Shown here piece after piece: positions 1-5,983 of a stretch of DNA of 6,734 nucleotides. The stretch lies in contig CAZPLD010000035.1 in NCBI GenBank assembly GCA_964587505.1, positions 1 through 6,734 of the forward strand, read 5' to 3'. The DNA comes from 2-01-FULL-41-26 sp964587505 (lineage in GTDB: Bacteria; Patescibacteriota; Minisyncoccia; 2-02-FULL-40-12; GWA2-44-9). How positions within the stretch are numbered: position 1 is the stretch's first letter; every line of letters starts with the position of its first letter. The notes under the pieces are model-generated. The model was given only the letters and a program-made list of their open reading frames with translations. It searched no databases and had not been told where the DNA came from. A program made the translations under genes and the position numbers.

Positions 1-517
1 CCGAAAGCGCGATAAGCGGAATTTTTCCGCCCCATTCCTCGACAAAGACGCCGTTTTCGGATAATTCCTTTTTTGTTTTTTCCGGATTTGCATCGGGTTT
101 GTCGATCTTATTGAGTGCGACAATGAATGGGATATCGGCGGCACGGATGGCATCAAGCGCTTCTTTGGTCTGCGGCTTGACGCCGTCATCGGCCGCCACC
201 ACGAGGATCGCGATATCGGCAACGCGCGCTCCGCGCGAGCGCATCTGAGAAAATGCCGCATGCCCCGGCGTATCGATGAACGTTATTTTTTTTGCGGCCC
301 CGTCCTTTGCGGATACGGCGACCTCGTAGGCGCCGATGTGCTGCGTGATGCCGCCAGCCTCGCCTTCAGCGACGCTAGGCGGGCCCGATTCGCGTTCCGC
401 CACATTGGATCTCCGGATGGAATCAAGGAGCGTTGTTTTACCATGGTCAATATGCCCCATGACAACGACAATGGGGGCGCGCACGGAAACAACCGGTGAA
501 GGGGGATTGTTTTTCAT
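1..517 (-). CDS. infB: Translation initiation factor IF-2, N-terminal part (cut by window edge)
   Basis: IF-2 is the GTPase that places initiator tRNA on the small ribosomal subunit. The 172 visible codons hold the G domain with all expected motifs: G1 GHIDHGKT (residues 21-28), the IF-2 signature GGITQHIGAY (55-64), G3 DTPGH (82-86) and G4 NKID (136-139). The ATG at 517-515 lies 5 bp past the stop of the DUF4446 gene, so the two are probably co-transcribed. Only about 20 residues precede G1, so the long N-terminal domains of E. coli-type IF-2 are absent, as is common in reduced-genome lineages. There is a short insertion of about ten residues (around 40-52) between G1 and the signature, compared with E. 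coli. No strong Shine-Dalgarno precedes the ATG. The gene continues beyond the left edge, so domains II to IV are not visible. Identification is secure. Confidence 0.97.
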   Translation of the reverse strand, partial: MKNNPPSPVVSVRAPIVVVMGHIDHGKTTLLDSIRRSNVAERESGPPSVAEGEAGGITQHIGAYEVAVSAKDGAAKKITFIDTPGHAAFSQMRSRGARVADIAILVVAADDGVKPQTKEALDAIRAADIPFIVALNKIDKPDANPEKTKKELSENGVFVEEWGGKIPLIALS

Positions 518-522
518 GATCG

Positions 523-1002
523 TTATTCCGCCGAATGCTGGCGGGCAAGCGCCTGCTCGATGGCGCCTTGTTCTTCGGACGACAAGGGATAGGTGGATGT
601 GCCGTTCAGGATCGGCTTGGCAAAGATGCGCGTCCCGTCGCGATGGAACAAGCTTGAAAGGATGAATCCGCTTTTGTGCTCATTCAACACGGCGAGCGCG
701 AAACTCTGGTCGCCGCCGGCGTCGGCGTAGGGGTTGAACCGGACGAGCCCGAAATTCTGGGCGCTTTGGCGGAGGCGCAGTTCGATGTTTTCGAGCACCG
801 TATCCACGGCTTGGTGTTTCCGGATCGAGCGCTCGAGTTCCGAAGCGATGGCGCGCATCAAATGCTCGAGCGATTCCCCCGCCCGGCCGCGGAAAAGCCG
901 GTAGAACCGCCACTCGAGCCATCCGAGCCATAGAAGCGATACCGCCCCCAGAACGAGAGCGGCAATACTGAAAATGAACGAGATGTCGGCGCCAAGAATC
1001 AT
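523..1002 (-). CDS. DUF4446 family membrane-anchored protein
   Basis: Function unknown. From the ATG at 1002 the product is 159 residues. One hydrophobic segment (about 8-28) is followed by basic residues, then a charged, probably helical or coiled-coil stretch (44-82), then the DUF4446 core at 84-130, with RFNPY, GGDQSFALAVL, SGFILSSL and RIFAKP. A conserved-looking YPLSSEEQ follows near 138-145. The protein is probably tethered to the inner face of the membrane by its N-terminal helix. An in-frame TTG at 1020 would add six residues. ATG is preferred because a -10-like TATGCT (1014-1009) sits at the distance expected for a transcript starting on that ATG, although no -35 is visible. The stop is 5 bp from the infB start, so the two are probably co-transcribed. 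A large hairpin lies just upstream. Confidence 0.87.
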   Translation of the reverse strand: MILGADISFIFSIAALVLGAVSLLWLGWLEWRFYRLFRGRAGESLEHLMRAIASELERSIRKHQAVDTVLENIELRLRQSAQNFGLVRFNPYADAGGDQSFALAVLNEHKSGFILSSLFHRDGTRIFAKPILNGTSTYPLSSEEQGAIEQALARQHSAE

Positions 1003-1030
1003 GAGAAGAGCATATCGCAAAAACGCCCTT

Positions 1031-1079
1031 AAGGGTAGTCCTTGGTCCGCCAGCCGGCGGACGGAAAAGGGCTACCCTT
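1031..1079. repeat. Compound palindrome: 13-bp outer stem plus 7-bp GC-rich inner stem
   Basis: Arms at 1031-1043 and 1067-1079 pair over 13 positions with a single imperfect pair (1039/1071). That pair is U-G in plus-strand RNA but A-C in minus-strand RNA. Nested inside, 1045-1051 (GTCCGCC) and 1056-1062 (GGCGGAC) pair perfectly around a 4-nt AGCC loop. A smaller palindrome, CCCTTAAGGG (1026-1035), overlaps the left arm. No T-tract follows on either strand, so it is not a standard intrinsic terminator. It lies in the gap between the MgtE-like and DUF4446 genes. Possible roles are an mRNA-stabilising or attenuating structure, or a dispersed REP/MITE-like palindrome; GC-rich TCCGCC/GGCGGA palindromes are, as I recall, frequent in CPR genomes. 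Confidence 0.8.
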
Positions 1080-1096
1080 GGCGCGTTAGCCGTTCG

Positions 1097-1648
1097 TCAG
1101 AAAATGATGAGCGTTGCGATGAGGAAATAGACCATCAAGCTCAAAAGGTCTTGGAGGATGGTCGCAAGCGGGCCCGCGCCAAGAGCCGGATCGGAATGTT
1201 CTTTATAGAGGATCATGGGAATGGCGGTCGCAAGAATGGGCGCGATGGTCATGTTGATGAACATAGCGGCTCCGACCGCGAGCCCGATCGCTTGCGATCC
1301 CAGCCAGAGTGAGGCGAACACGCCGGTGATGGCGCCGAACAAGAGCCCCAAGGTCAGGCCGAGGCGGGTTTCTTTCCAGATATATTTCCAAAAGTGCGCG
1401 CCGGTTTTCTGTAAATACCGGACATAAATGGTTTCGGTCTGCGTTCCGACGGCATCGCTCATATAGACGATGATCGGAATGAAAAACGCAAGCCGGATAT
1501 CATTCCCCAAAATCGCTTCATATTTTGAAACCATGACCGCCGCCGCGCCTCCGCCGATGAGCCCTAAGAGGAGCCACGGAATGCGGTGGCGCACAAGCAC
1601 CCCGAGAGGCTTTTTGATATCGTTTTCAAAAACCGGTTTATTGTTCAT
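1097..1648 (-). CDS. Stand-alone MgtE-type divalent cation (Mg2+) transporter membrane domain
   Basis: The 183-residue product consists only of the MgtE/SLC41 transmembrane domain; the cytosolic N-terminal and CBS domains of classical MgtE are absent. About five hydrophobic helices can be seen: 23-41, 52-68, 96-115, 119-147 and 161-182. Family hallmarks are the segment around DAVGTQ (65-70), matching the conserved GxxGTQ-like stretch of MgtE, and DPALGAGPL (153-161) followed by D167 in the last helix, where MgtE carries its ion-binding aspartate. Expected role: Mg2+ or related cation passage across the inner membrane, probably as a dimer. The ATG at 1648 is chosen because the 39 in-frame codons upstream overlap the MFS gene and encode a basic, cysteine-rich, unrelated sequence. 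The start overlaps the end of the MFS gene by 11 bp, implying translational coupling. Without CBS domains, Mg2+ gating must differ from classical MgtE. Confidence 0.87.
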   Translation of the reverse strand: MNNKPVFENDIKKPLGVLVRHRIPWLLLGLIGGGAAAVMVSKYEAILGNDIRLAFFIPIIVYMSDAVGTQTETIYVRYLQKTGAHFWKYIWKETRLGLTLGLLFGAITGVFASLWLGSQAIGLAVGAAMFINMTIAPILATAIPMILYKEHSDPALGAGPLATILQDLLSLMVYFLIATLIIF

Positions 1649-2276
1649 GCGTTTTTTGCGACGCCAGCCGGATATAGGGCCGGACGGGCAAGAGCAGCAA
1701 ACTTCCGATGAACGCCAGCGAAACAACGGCAAAAATAAGTGTTTGGAATCCTGCGGTAACGGCAATATAGCCGCCCAGAGCCGCGAGCGTCGCGCTCGTC
1801 AGGTCCGTGAGCGTGAAATAAACGCCCCATTCCGTGCCCTCCTTTTCTTTATCGATATGGCGCGTGAAGATCGCCATATAAGTAGGGAAGGTGAACGCGG
1901 CAAAAACGCCGTACAGGAATTGAATGAGATACAACTCGAGCGGCGTCTCAATAATAAGGTAGAGAAGCGGAACGAAGGACATGAGAACGGTAAAGACGAA
2001 CATCAGCCAAAAATCATCCTTTTCGCCCGGTATGGTGTCAACCAGATGCGCGATGGGAATTTGGAGAATGCTTTTGGTGAAGAGATAGATACCGGCGGCG
2101 AGTCCGGCGACCGCCTCATTCCCGCCCTGAATGAAATTCGCGATGAAGAGCGCAAAAATAGGACCCAAAAGCCCCGTTGCCCCCACAAAGACCGTATCGG
2201 AAATGATGAGGAATCGGACGACCGGATTGATGTCCTGCAAAAAATAGTGCTTGAGTTTGGCCGCCCGGTGATTCAC
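1638..2276 (-). CDS. Half-size MFS-type transporter (six transmembrane helices)
   Basis: The 212-residue product has six predicted membrane helices (about 20-42, 56-75, 90-108, 114-135, 150-173 and 178-197). Between helices 2 and 3 sits DTIPGEKDDFW (80-90), resembling major facilitator motif A. Full-size MFS proteins have about twelve helices and 400 residues, so this is one half; a functional transporter would need dimerisation or a partner. The substrate cannot be inferred. The start is GTG (2276-2274): an in-frame stop lies 12 nt upstream, there is no Shine-Dalgarno, and an extended -10 promoter places the predicted transcription start on this G. It is the first gene of the left operon and overlaps the MgtE-like gene by 11 bp. 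No downstream frame continues an MFS C-terminal half, so the short form does not look like a recent frameshift. Confidence 0.85.
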   Translation of the reverse strand: MNHRAAKLKHYFLQDINPVVRFLIISDTVFVGATGLLGPIFALFIANFIQGGNEAVAGLAAGIYLFTKSILQIPIAHLVDTIPGEKDDFWLMFVFTVLMSFVPLLYLIIETPLELYLIQFLYGVFAAFTFPTYMAIFTRHIDKEKEGTEWGVYFTLTDLTSATLAALGGYIAVTAGFQTLIFAVVSLAFIGSLLLLPVRPYIRLASQKTHEQ

Positions 2277-2282
2277 AAAGAA

Positions 2283-2291
2283 ATTATATCA
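2283..2291 (-). promoter_or_regulatory. Extended -10 promoter (TGATATAAT) for the MFS-led operon
   Basis: On the minus strand TGATATAAT is a perfect extended -10 element (TG-N-TATAAT). The last T is at 2283, so the +1 position is about 2276, which is the G of the GTG start codon. This predicts a leaderless mRNA and explains the missing ribosome binding site. No good -35 hexamer is found at 16-18 bp, as allowed for extended -10 promoters. Two T-runs lie immediately upstream. Confidence 0.65.
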
Positions 2292-2318
2292 AAAAAACAA
2301 AAAACCCGCTTGAGCGGG
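2291..2318 (-). terminator. Intrinsic terminator reading on the minus strand
   Basis: The minus strand reads CCCGC, loop TCAA, GCGGG (2318-2305), then TTTTTT, G, TTTTTTT (2304-2291). This is a compact GC stem with a long T-tract, typical of Rho-independent termination. It lies directly upstream of the extended -10 promoter and would insulate the left operon from leftward transcription. The nearest leftward gene, the TPR-nuclease gene, ends 235 bp to the right with a plus-strand gene remnant between. The terminator may therefore have served a gene no longer present, or may serve the TPR gene at a distance. Confidence 0.75.
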
Positions 2319-2344
2319 CCGGATGCGGGGACGATGTCCGGAAG

Positions 2345-2494
2345 TTAGAACCCAAAAAATGGCTCAAATTCAAGGATATTGATAAAAGTATACAGGAATT
2401 AAGGGCTATCTACAAAGTCCATCCGGAGTGGTTTGAAACACCTAAACCGAAGTCAGATAAGGGCAGAAATGCGGTGGATTATTCGATTAAATAA
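2345..2494 (+). pseudogene. 3' remnant of an unidentified coding sequence, no start codon
   Basis: The frame from TTA at 2345 to TAA at 2492-2494 reads LEPKKWLKFKDIDKS, then QELRAIYKVHPEWFETPKP, then KSDKGRNAVDYSIK. Its composition is protein-like and hydrophilic (helix-prone, then W/F-P rich, then a charged tail), like a genuine C-terminus. There is no ATG, GTG or TTG near its beginning in this frame. Further left the frame runs into the terminator and the antisense of the MFS gene, where it stops being protein-like. It is AT-rich like the genes to its right, not like those to its left. I do not recognise the family. It is best read as the 3' end of a gene cut off by a rearrangement near 2320-2345. 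An alternative is a short gene using a non-canonical start such as ATT. Confidence 0.5.
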
Positions 2495-2552
2495 TAACTA
2501 TACTCTCATTAGACCGGACAAAATCTTTAGCGACAATTATACTTAATAGTAC
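2495..2552. other. AT-rich spacer between gene remnant and TPR-nuclease gene
   Basis: I see no hairpin with a T-tract, no promoter that stands out and no coding frame here. The TPR-nuclease gene ends at 2553 without an obvious terminator of its own in this stretch. Confidence 0.5.
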
Positions 2553-4064
2553 TCAATAAATTGGCTTTTTACAGAATATACATTCATGCGAAATAAATTT
2601 CACCGGCGCGAACATCGTCAGTCTTCTGCATGATTTGCAATATCCGATTTTTGTACCAAATTGATCATGTTGCAATAAGCTAGCCAACGCATCTTTTGTT
2701 GTTTCTTCAGCCAAAAAATTATCTACACCATCTACTAACTTTTGAAAATGCGACCCAATAGAATTGCTTGTGGTTCTCAATACATTTATTGGCATATGTA
2801 CCATACCGCCGGATTCATCATCGTGTGTTGGCGACGGCTCTTCCGCCATAACTACATATCCATAACCAAGTTTTTGTAAATACTTTGCCTTTTCTAAAAT
2901 CTCCTTTTTTATTTCATCTGAGGGAAAATTGTTGTGACTAGAATAACCACGCTCTAAAACAAACAGCTCTAGTAAAAACACTTGCTCACAACCAAACTGT
3001 TTTAGTTTATCCAACTGCTTATTAATTTTCTGATGTTTTTTCCTGCCGCGTTTTGCCGATTTAATATGTCCGTTGCGATCAACAATAACCGTTTTCACCT
3101 CAAAGCCCCGATATGTAAAACCCGCGTCATAGCTTGATCCTGGCAGAAAACGAGGACGTTTCAGAAGGATATCGATATCTCCCTCAAAATTATTCTTTTC
3201 TATTGCTTTATACGGAATATTTACAGCAAACCACTGCCAAGTATCGTTACACAACGCAGTAGCATTTATATCGCGCAAAAGTTTAAGTATTGATCTTGTT
3301 TCGCGTATCTGGCTATTGGTAGAAAACAATTTTCCGGGTCCATTATAAAACTTCACTTCTGATATGTGATTTCCTTGATTGTCGTACTTCGGTTTTATTC
3401 TTTTTAGAATTCCTAGTTTTTCAAAAGCAAATAATGAAAGAAATATAAAGCGGTATAGATAATATTTTGTATAATTTTTTAGTTTTTTATGGCTACGAGC
3501 GAGGTTATAGTAAACTACATTCTCAAACGGGTTCGTTCTTACCGCCCGATACAGAAACAAATTCGCGCGGGGATAGTCACCAAGTTCAATATAAACAAAA
3601 CCCAAATTGTTTAACCAAATTTCTTCCTGTAAATCGGGGAGATCACTTTCTTCATACACCTTTGCCGCTTCTGGATATTTTTCTAAAATCGTAAGCGCAG
3701 ATATTTTCTTTTGAGTTGCAATAGGAAAGTTTGGTTTTAATGCAAGACAAGCGTCAAACGTTTCTATCGCCTCGCTGTATCGTTCAAGGCAATAAAGAGA
3801 TACCCCCTTCGTATTGAGCAGTTCAAAATCGTTAGCGTTTAATTTCAACGCTTCATTGGCGGCGTCTATTGATTCTCTATACTTTCCCAATACCCCCAAG
3901 AGGGTAGCTTTTGCAGCCAAAATTTTAGGTGCTTTGAGTTGTTTTTGTTCCTCATTTAGTACCAGTGCCAAAGCCTCATCAAATTTTTTGGCATTATATA
4001 AGTTTCGAAGCTGATCTTCGTAGACCAATGCTTTTGAGTTTTTTGTAATTTTATCTTGATTCAT
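2553..4064 (-). CDS. TPR-repeat protein with putative PD-(D/E)XK nuclease domain and C-terminal zinc ribbon
   Basis: 503 residues, three parts. Residues about 14-200 are tetratricopeptide-like helical repeats; clearest are 80-112 (NTKGVSLYCLERYSEAIETF) and 148-180 (LNNLGFVYIELGDYPRANLF). After a linker, 294-370 resemble a PD-(D/E)XK fold: GDIDILL (D296, D298), then FEVK (E322, K324) on a predicted strand, then a basic helix with KQLDKLKQFG and the strand QVFLLEL. The end is a zinc ribbon with C476, C479, C495 and C498 (Cx2C-x15-Cx2C). The nuclease call rests on motif spacing only. ATG at 4064 is the first in-frame start, 53 bp from the divergent LexA-methyltransferase gene, so the two share a control region; no Shine-Dalgarno is visible. 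Inference: a protein-guided DNA-cleaving or DNA-binding effector linked to the adjacent restriction-modification genes. I recognise no named family for the whole architecture. Confidence 0.8.
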   Translation of the reverse strand: MNQDKITKNSKALVYEDQLRNLYNAKKFDEALALVLNEEQKQLKAPKILAAKATLLGVLGKYRESIDAANEALKLNANDFELLNTKGVSLYCLERYSEAIETFDACLALKPNFPIATQKKISALTILEKYPEAAKVYEESDLPDLQEEIWLNNLGFVYIELGDYPRANLFLYRAVRTNPFENVVYYNLARSHKKLKNYTKYYLYRFIFLSLFAFEKLGILKRIKPKYDNQGNHISEVKFYNGPGKLFSTNSQIRETRSILKLLRDINATALCNDTWQWFAVNIPYKAIEKNNFEGDIDILLKRPRFLPGSSYDAGFTYRGFEVKTVIVDRNGHIKSAKRGRKKHQKINKQLDKLKQFGCEQVFLLELFVLERGYSSHNNFPSDEIKKEILEKAKYLQKLGYGYVVMAEEPSPTHDDESGGMVHMPINVLRTTSNSIGSHFQKLVDGVDNFLAEETTKDALASLLQHDQFGTKIGYCKSCRRLTMFAPVKFISHECIFCKKPIY

Positions 4065-4117
4065 GATGTGGATAACTTAACTTGTATACTTTCTATTTAT
4101 TTTCTATAATACTATAT
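4065..4117. promoter_or_regulatory. Divergent control region with overlapping promoters
   Basis: Rightward: TTGTAT (4082-4087), a 17-bp spacer, and a perfect TATAAT (4105-4110). Transcription would begin at 4117-4118, on the A of the ATG of the LexA-methyltransferase gene, so a leaderless mRNA is predicted. Leftward: a weaker -10, TATACA (4088-4083), would give a leader of about 12 nt for the TPR gene. The -35 of one and the -10 of the other overlap at the palindrome GTATAC (4084-4089), so a single bound repressor could control both. The region also has the direct repeat AACTTAACTT (4074-4083) and a TGTGGATAA (4067-4075) matching the DnaA box consensus. I see no canonical E. coli (CTG-N10-CAG) or Bacillus (GAAC-N4-GTTC) LexA box. 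Confidence 0.6.
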
Positions 4118-5983
4118 ATGATTACAAAAAAGCAAGCACAAGTTCTCGATTTTATAAAATCCTACAGGGCAAAGCACGATTATTCTCCATCGCTTGAAGA
4201 GATCAAGCGAAAATTTAAGCTCGCCTCTGTTTCCACATCCCATTATTACATCAAGAAACTACAAGATGCTGGATTTTTGAATAAAGAGCATAATCAACCC
4301 CGTGCCGTTTCAACAGTAGAAGCAAAACAAACTATCCAAATACCTATTCTCGGTGCAATCGCCGCCGGACAGCCGATTGAGGCGATTGAAATTGCCGATG
4401 GAACTATCACTATCACAAAAGACGAAATCGGACGGCAGGGAAAACACTACGCCTTGCGTGTTCAAGGTAGCAGTATGATCAATGAGGGTATTTTTGATGG
4501 TGATATTGTCGTAATCCGTAAGCAGGATGTGGCAGAGAATGGTCAAACTGTTGTGGCGGTCATTGATGACAATGAGGCAACACTCAAAAAACTGTATCGT
4601 GAAAATGGAAAGTTTAGACTCCAACCGGCAAATCCAACACTTTTCCCAATATATCGTGATGAAGTGGAAATAAGGGGTGTGGTTGTAAAAATTATTCGCA
4701 ATCTTGAATCGCAATTGGATCAAGGGCAATCGAGAGATGAAAAGTATGTGCGTAAAATAGACTACTCATGGGACTATAGGGGTGAAAAGACTAAATCATA
4801 TACACACGGAATACATACCTATCCGGCTATGTTCATTCCCCAAGTTGGACGGAGATTGTTAGAAACTTATAGTAAAGAGGGTGATACGATTTGCGATATT
4901 TTCTGTGGCTCTGGTTCAGCTTTAGTTGAAAGTAGGTTGATAGGGAGAAATGCTTACGGCATTGATCTTAATCCTTTAGCCATTTTTCTTGCGAAAGCTA
5001 AGACAACTCCGATTAATCCTCAAAAATTAACGAAAGAGTATATTGGTCTGTTAGATAGAGTAGAAAAAATTAAAGAGAACGAGATAAAAAGACCAGATTT
5101 TAAGAATATTGATTTTTGGTTTAAGGATAAGGCAATAGTTAAACTTGCAAAACTAAAGAAAGCTATAAGAGAAATAAAGGACAAGACCATTCAAAACTTT
5201 TTGATGGTCGCTTTTAGTGAAACAGTTCGCTATTCCTCAAATACAAAGACCGGTGAGTTTAAACTGGTTCGCGTTAAAGGCGACAAACTAGAAAAACATG
5301 ATCCTGATGTTATCGGTATATTTCGCAAACACGCAGAGAAAAATATTGCAGGTATGGCTGATTTTTACAAAGATGCCAAAAAAGAGTCATGGACAAAAAT
5401 AATCTATGGCGATTCGTCAAAAGATAACGGGATAAAAGCAAATTCTATTGATTGCATTATTACCTCTCCGCCATACGGCGATAGTCGTACCACAGTTGCT
5501 TATGGACAGTTTTCTCGCCTTTCGGCGCAATGGATTGATGTATTCGATGACCCAAATGATGCTTCTGGCGTAGATAATGACTTACTTGGCGGTAGAGCTA
5601 CTAAAAATTTAGTTCATGCGCTCTCGTCGGGTTACCTCAAAGAATCCTTAGAAAAAATTGCAAAGCAAGATGAAACAAGAGCAAGAGATGTATTGAGCTT
5701 TAATCTCGGATTGAATGAGTGTTTGAAACAAACACACAGAATCCTTAAACCAGGAAAGTATTTTTGCCTTGTTGTTGGAAATAGACTGGTTAAACAAGTA
5801 CGAATTCCAACTGACTTTATTATTGCCGAATTAGCAGAAAAAATAGGTTTTACTTGTGAGGATATAATTGTGCGAAATATCCCCGGCAAAAGAATGCCGA
5901 TCAAGAACTCCCCGACAAACATTGTGGGCGCCTTAGAGGAGACGATGAACAAAGAAAGTATCGTTGTATTGAGAAAAAATTAG
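4118..5983 (+). CDS. LexA repressor/S24 autoprotease fused to N4-cytosine-type (or N6-adenine) DNA methyltransferase
   Basis: 621 residues. 1-64 form a LexA winged helix with recognition-helix segment SVSTSHYYIKKLQ. 74-195 are an S24 peptidase with every catalytic feature: Ala83-Gly84 cleavage site in AAGQP, nucleophile Ser119 in GSSM, and Lys157 in ATLKKL, nearly the E. coli numbering. After a polar linker (196-212) comes a SAM-dependent methyltransferase: motif X-like around FIPQV (239-243), motif I DIFCGSGS (260-267), GIDLNP (281-286), a large variable region containing FSETVRYSSNT, catalytic TSPPY (449-453) followed by GDSRTTVAYGQFSR, and VVGNR (552-556). TSPPY points to N4-cytosine. ATG 4118 is chosen because LexA homology begins there and the promoter puts +1 on it; an upstream in-frame TTG (4082) is the -35 box itself. 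An in-frame GTG (4748) could yield free methyltransferase. Its stop overlaps the endonuclease stop. Role inferred: self-regulated modification enzyme. Confidence 0.93.
   Translation: MITKKQAQVLDFIKSYRAKHDYSPSLEEIKRKFKLASVSTSHYYIKKLQDAGFLNKEHNQPRAVSTVEAKQTIQIPILGAIAAGQPIEAIEIADGTITITKDEIGRQGKHYALRVQGSSMINEGIFDGDIVVIRKQDVAENGQTVVAVIDDNEATLKKLYRENGKFRLQPANPTLFPIYRDEVEIRGVVVKIIRNLESQLDQGQSRDEKYVRKIDYSWDYRGEKTKSYTHGIHTYPAMFIPQVGRRLLETYSKEGDTICDIFCGSGSALVESRLIGRNAYGIDLNPLAIFLAKAKTTPINPQKLTKEYIGLLDRVEKIKENEIKRPDFKNIDFWFKDKAIVKLAKLKKAIREIKDKTIQNFLMVAFSETVRYSSNTKTGEFKLVRVKGDKLEKHDPDVIGIFRKHAEKNIAGMADFYKDAKKESWTKIIYGDSSKDNGIKANSIDCIITSPPYGDSRTTVAYGQFSRLSAQWIDVFDDPNDASGVDNDLLGGRATKNLVHALSSGYLKESLEKIAKQDETRARDVLSFNLGLNECLKQTHRILKPGKYFCLVVGNRLVKQVRIPTDFIIAELAEKIGFTCEDIIVRNIPGKRMPIKNSPTNIVGALEETMNKESIVVLRKN

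Noticed and set aside
1649..1765. 39-residue N-terminal extension of the MgtE-like protein
   Set aside because: It overlaps the C-terminal coding part of the MFS gene out of frame, and its cysteine/arginine-rich sequence does not resemble the family; the ATG at 1648 gives the normal domain start.
1470..2348. Long plus-strand open frame of about 290 codons
   Set aside because: It lies antisense to the MFS and MgtE-like genes, which have clear membrane-protein sequence; its translation is low-complexity, charged and without recognisable domains, a shadow of GC-rich codon use.
4082..4117. Upstream TTG start adding 12 hydrophobic residues to the LexA-methyltransferase
   Set aside because: The TTG is part of the -35 element and the extension would run through the -10; LexA homology begins at the ATG at 4118.
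4310..4729. Minus-strand open frame opposite the LexA domain (and a similar one at 5632-5952 opposite the methyltransferase)
   Set aside because: Antisense to strongly recognisable domains; translations show no family features and no promoter or start context.
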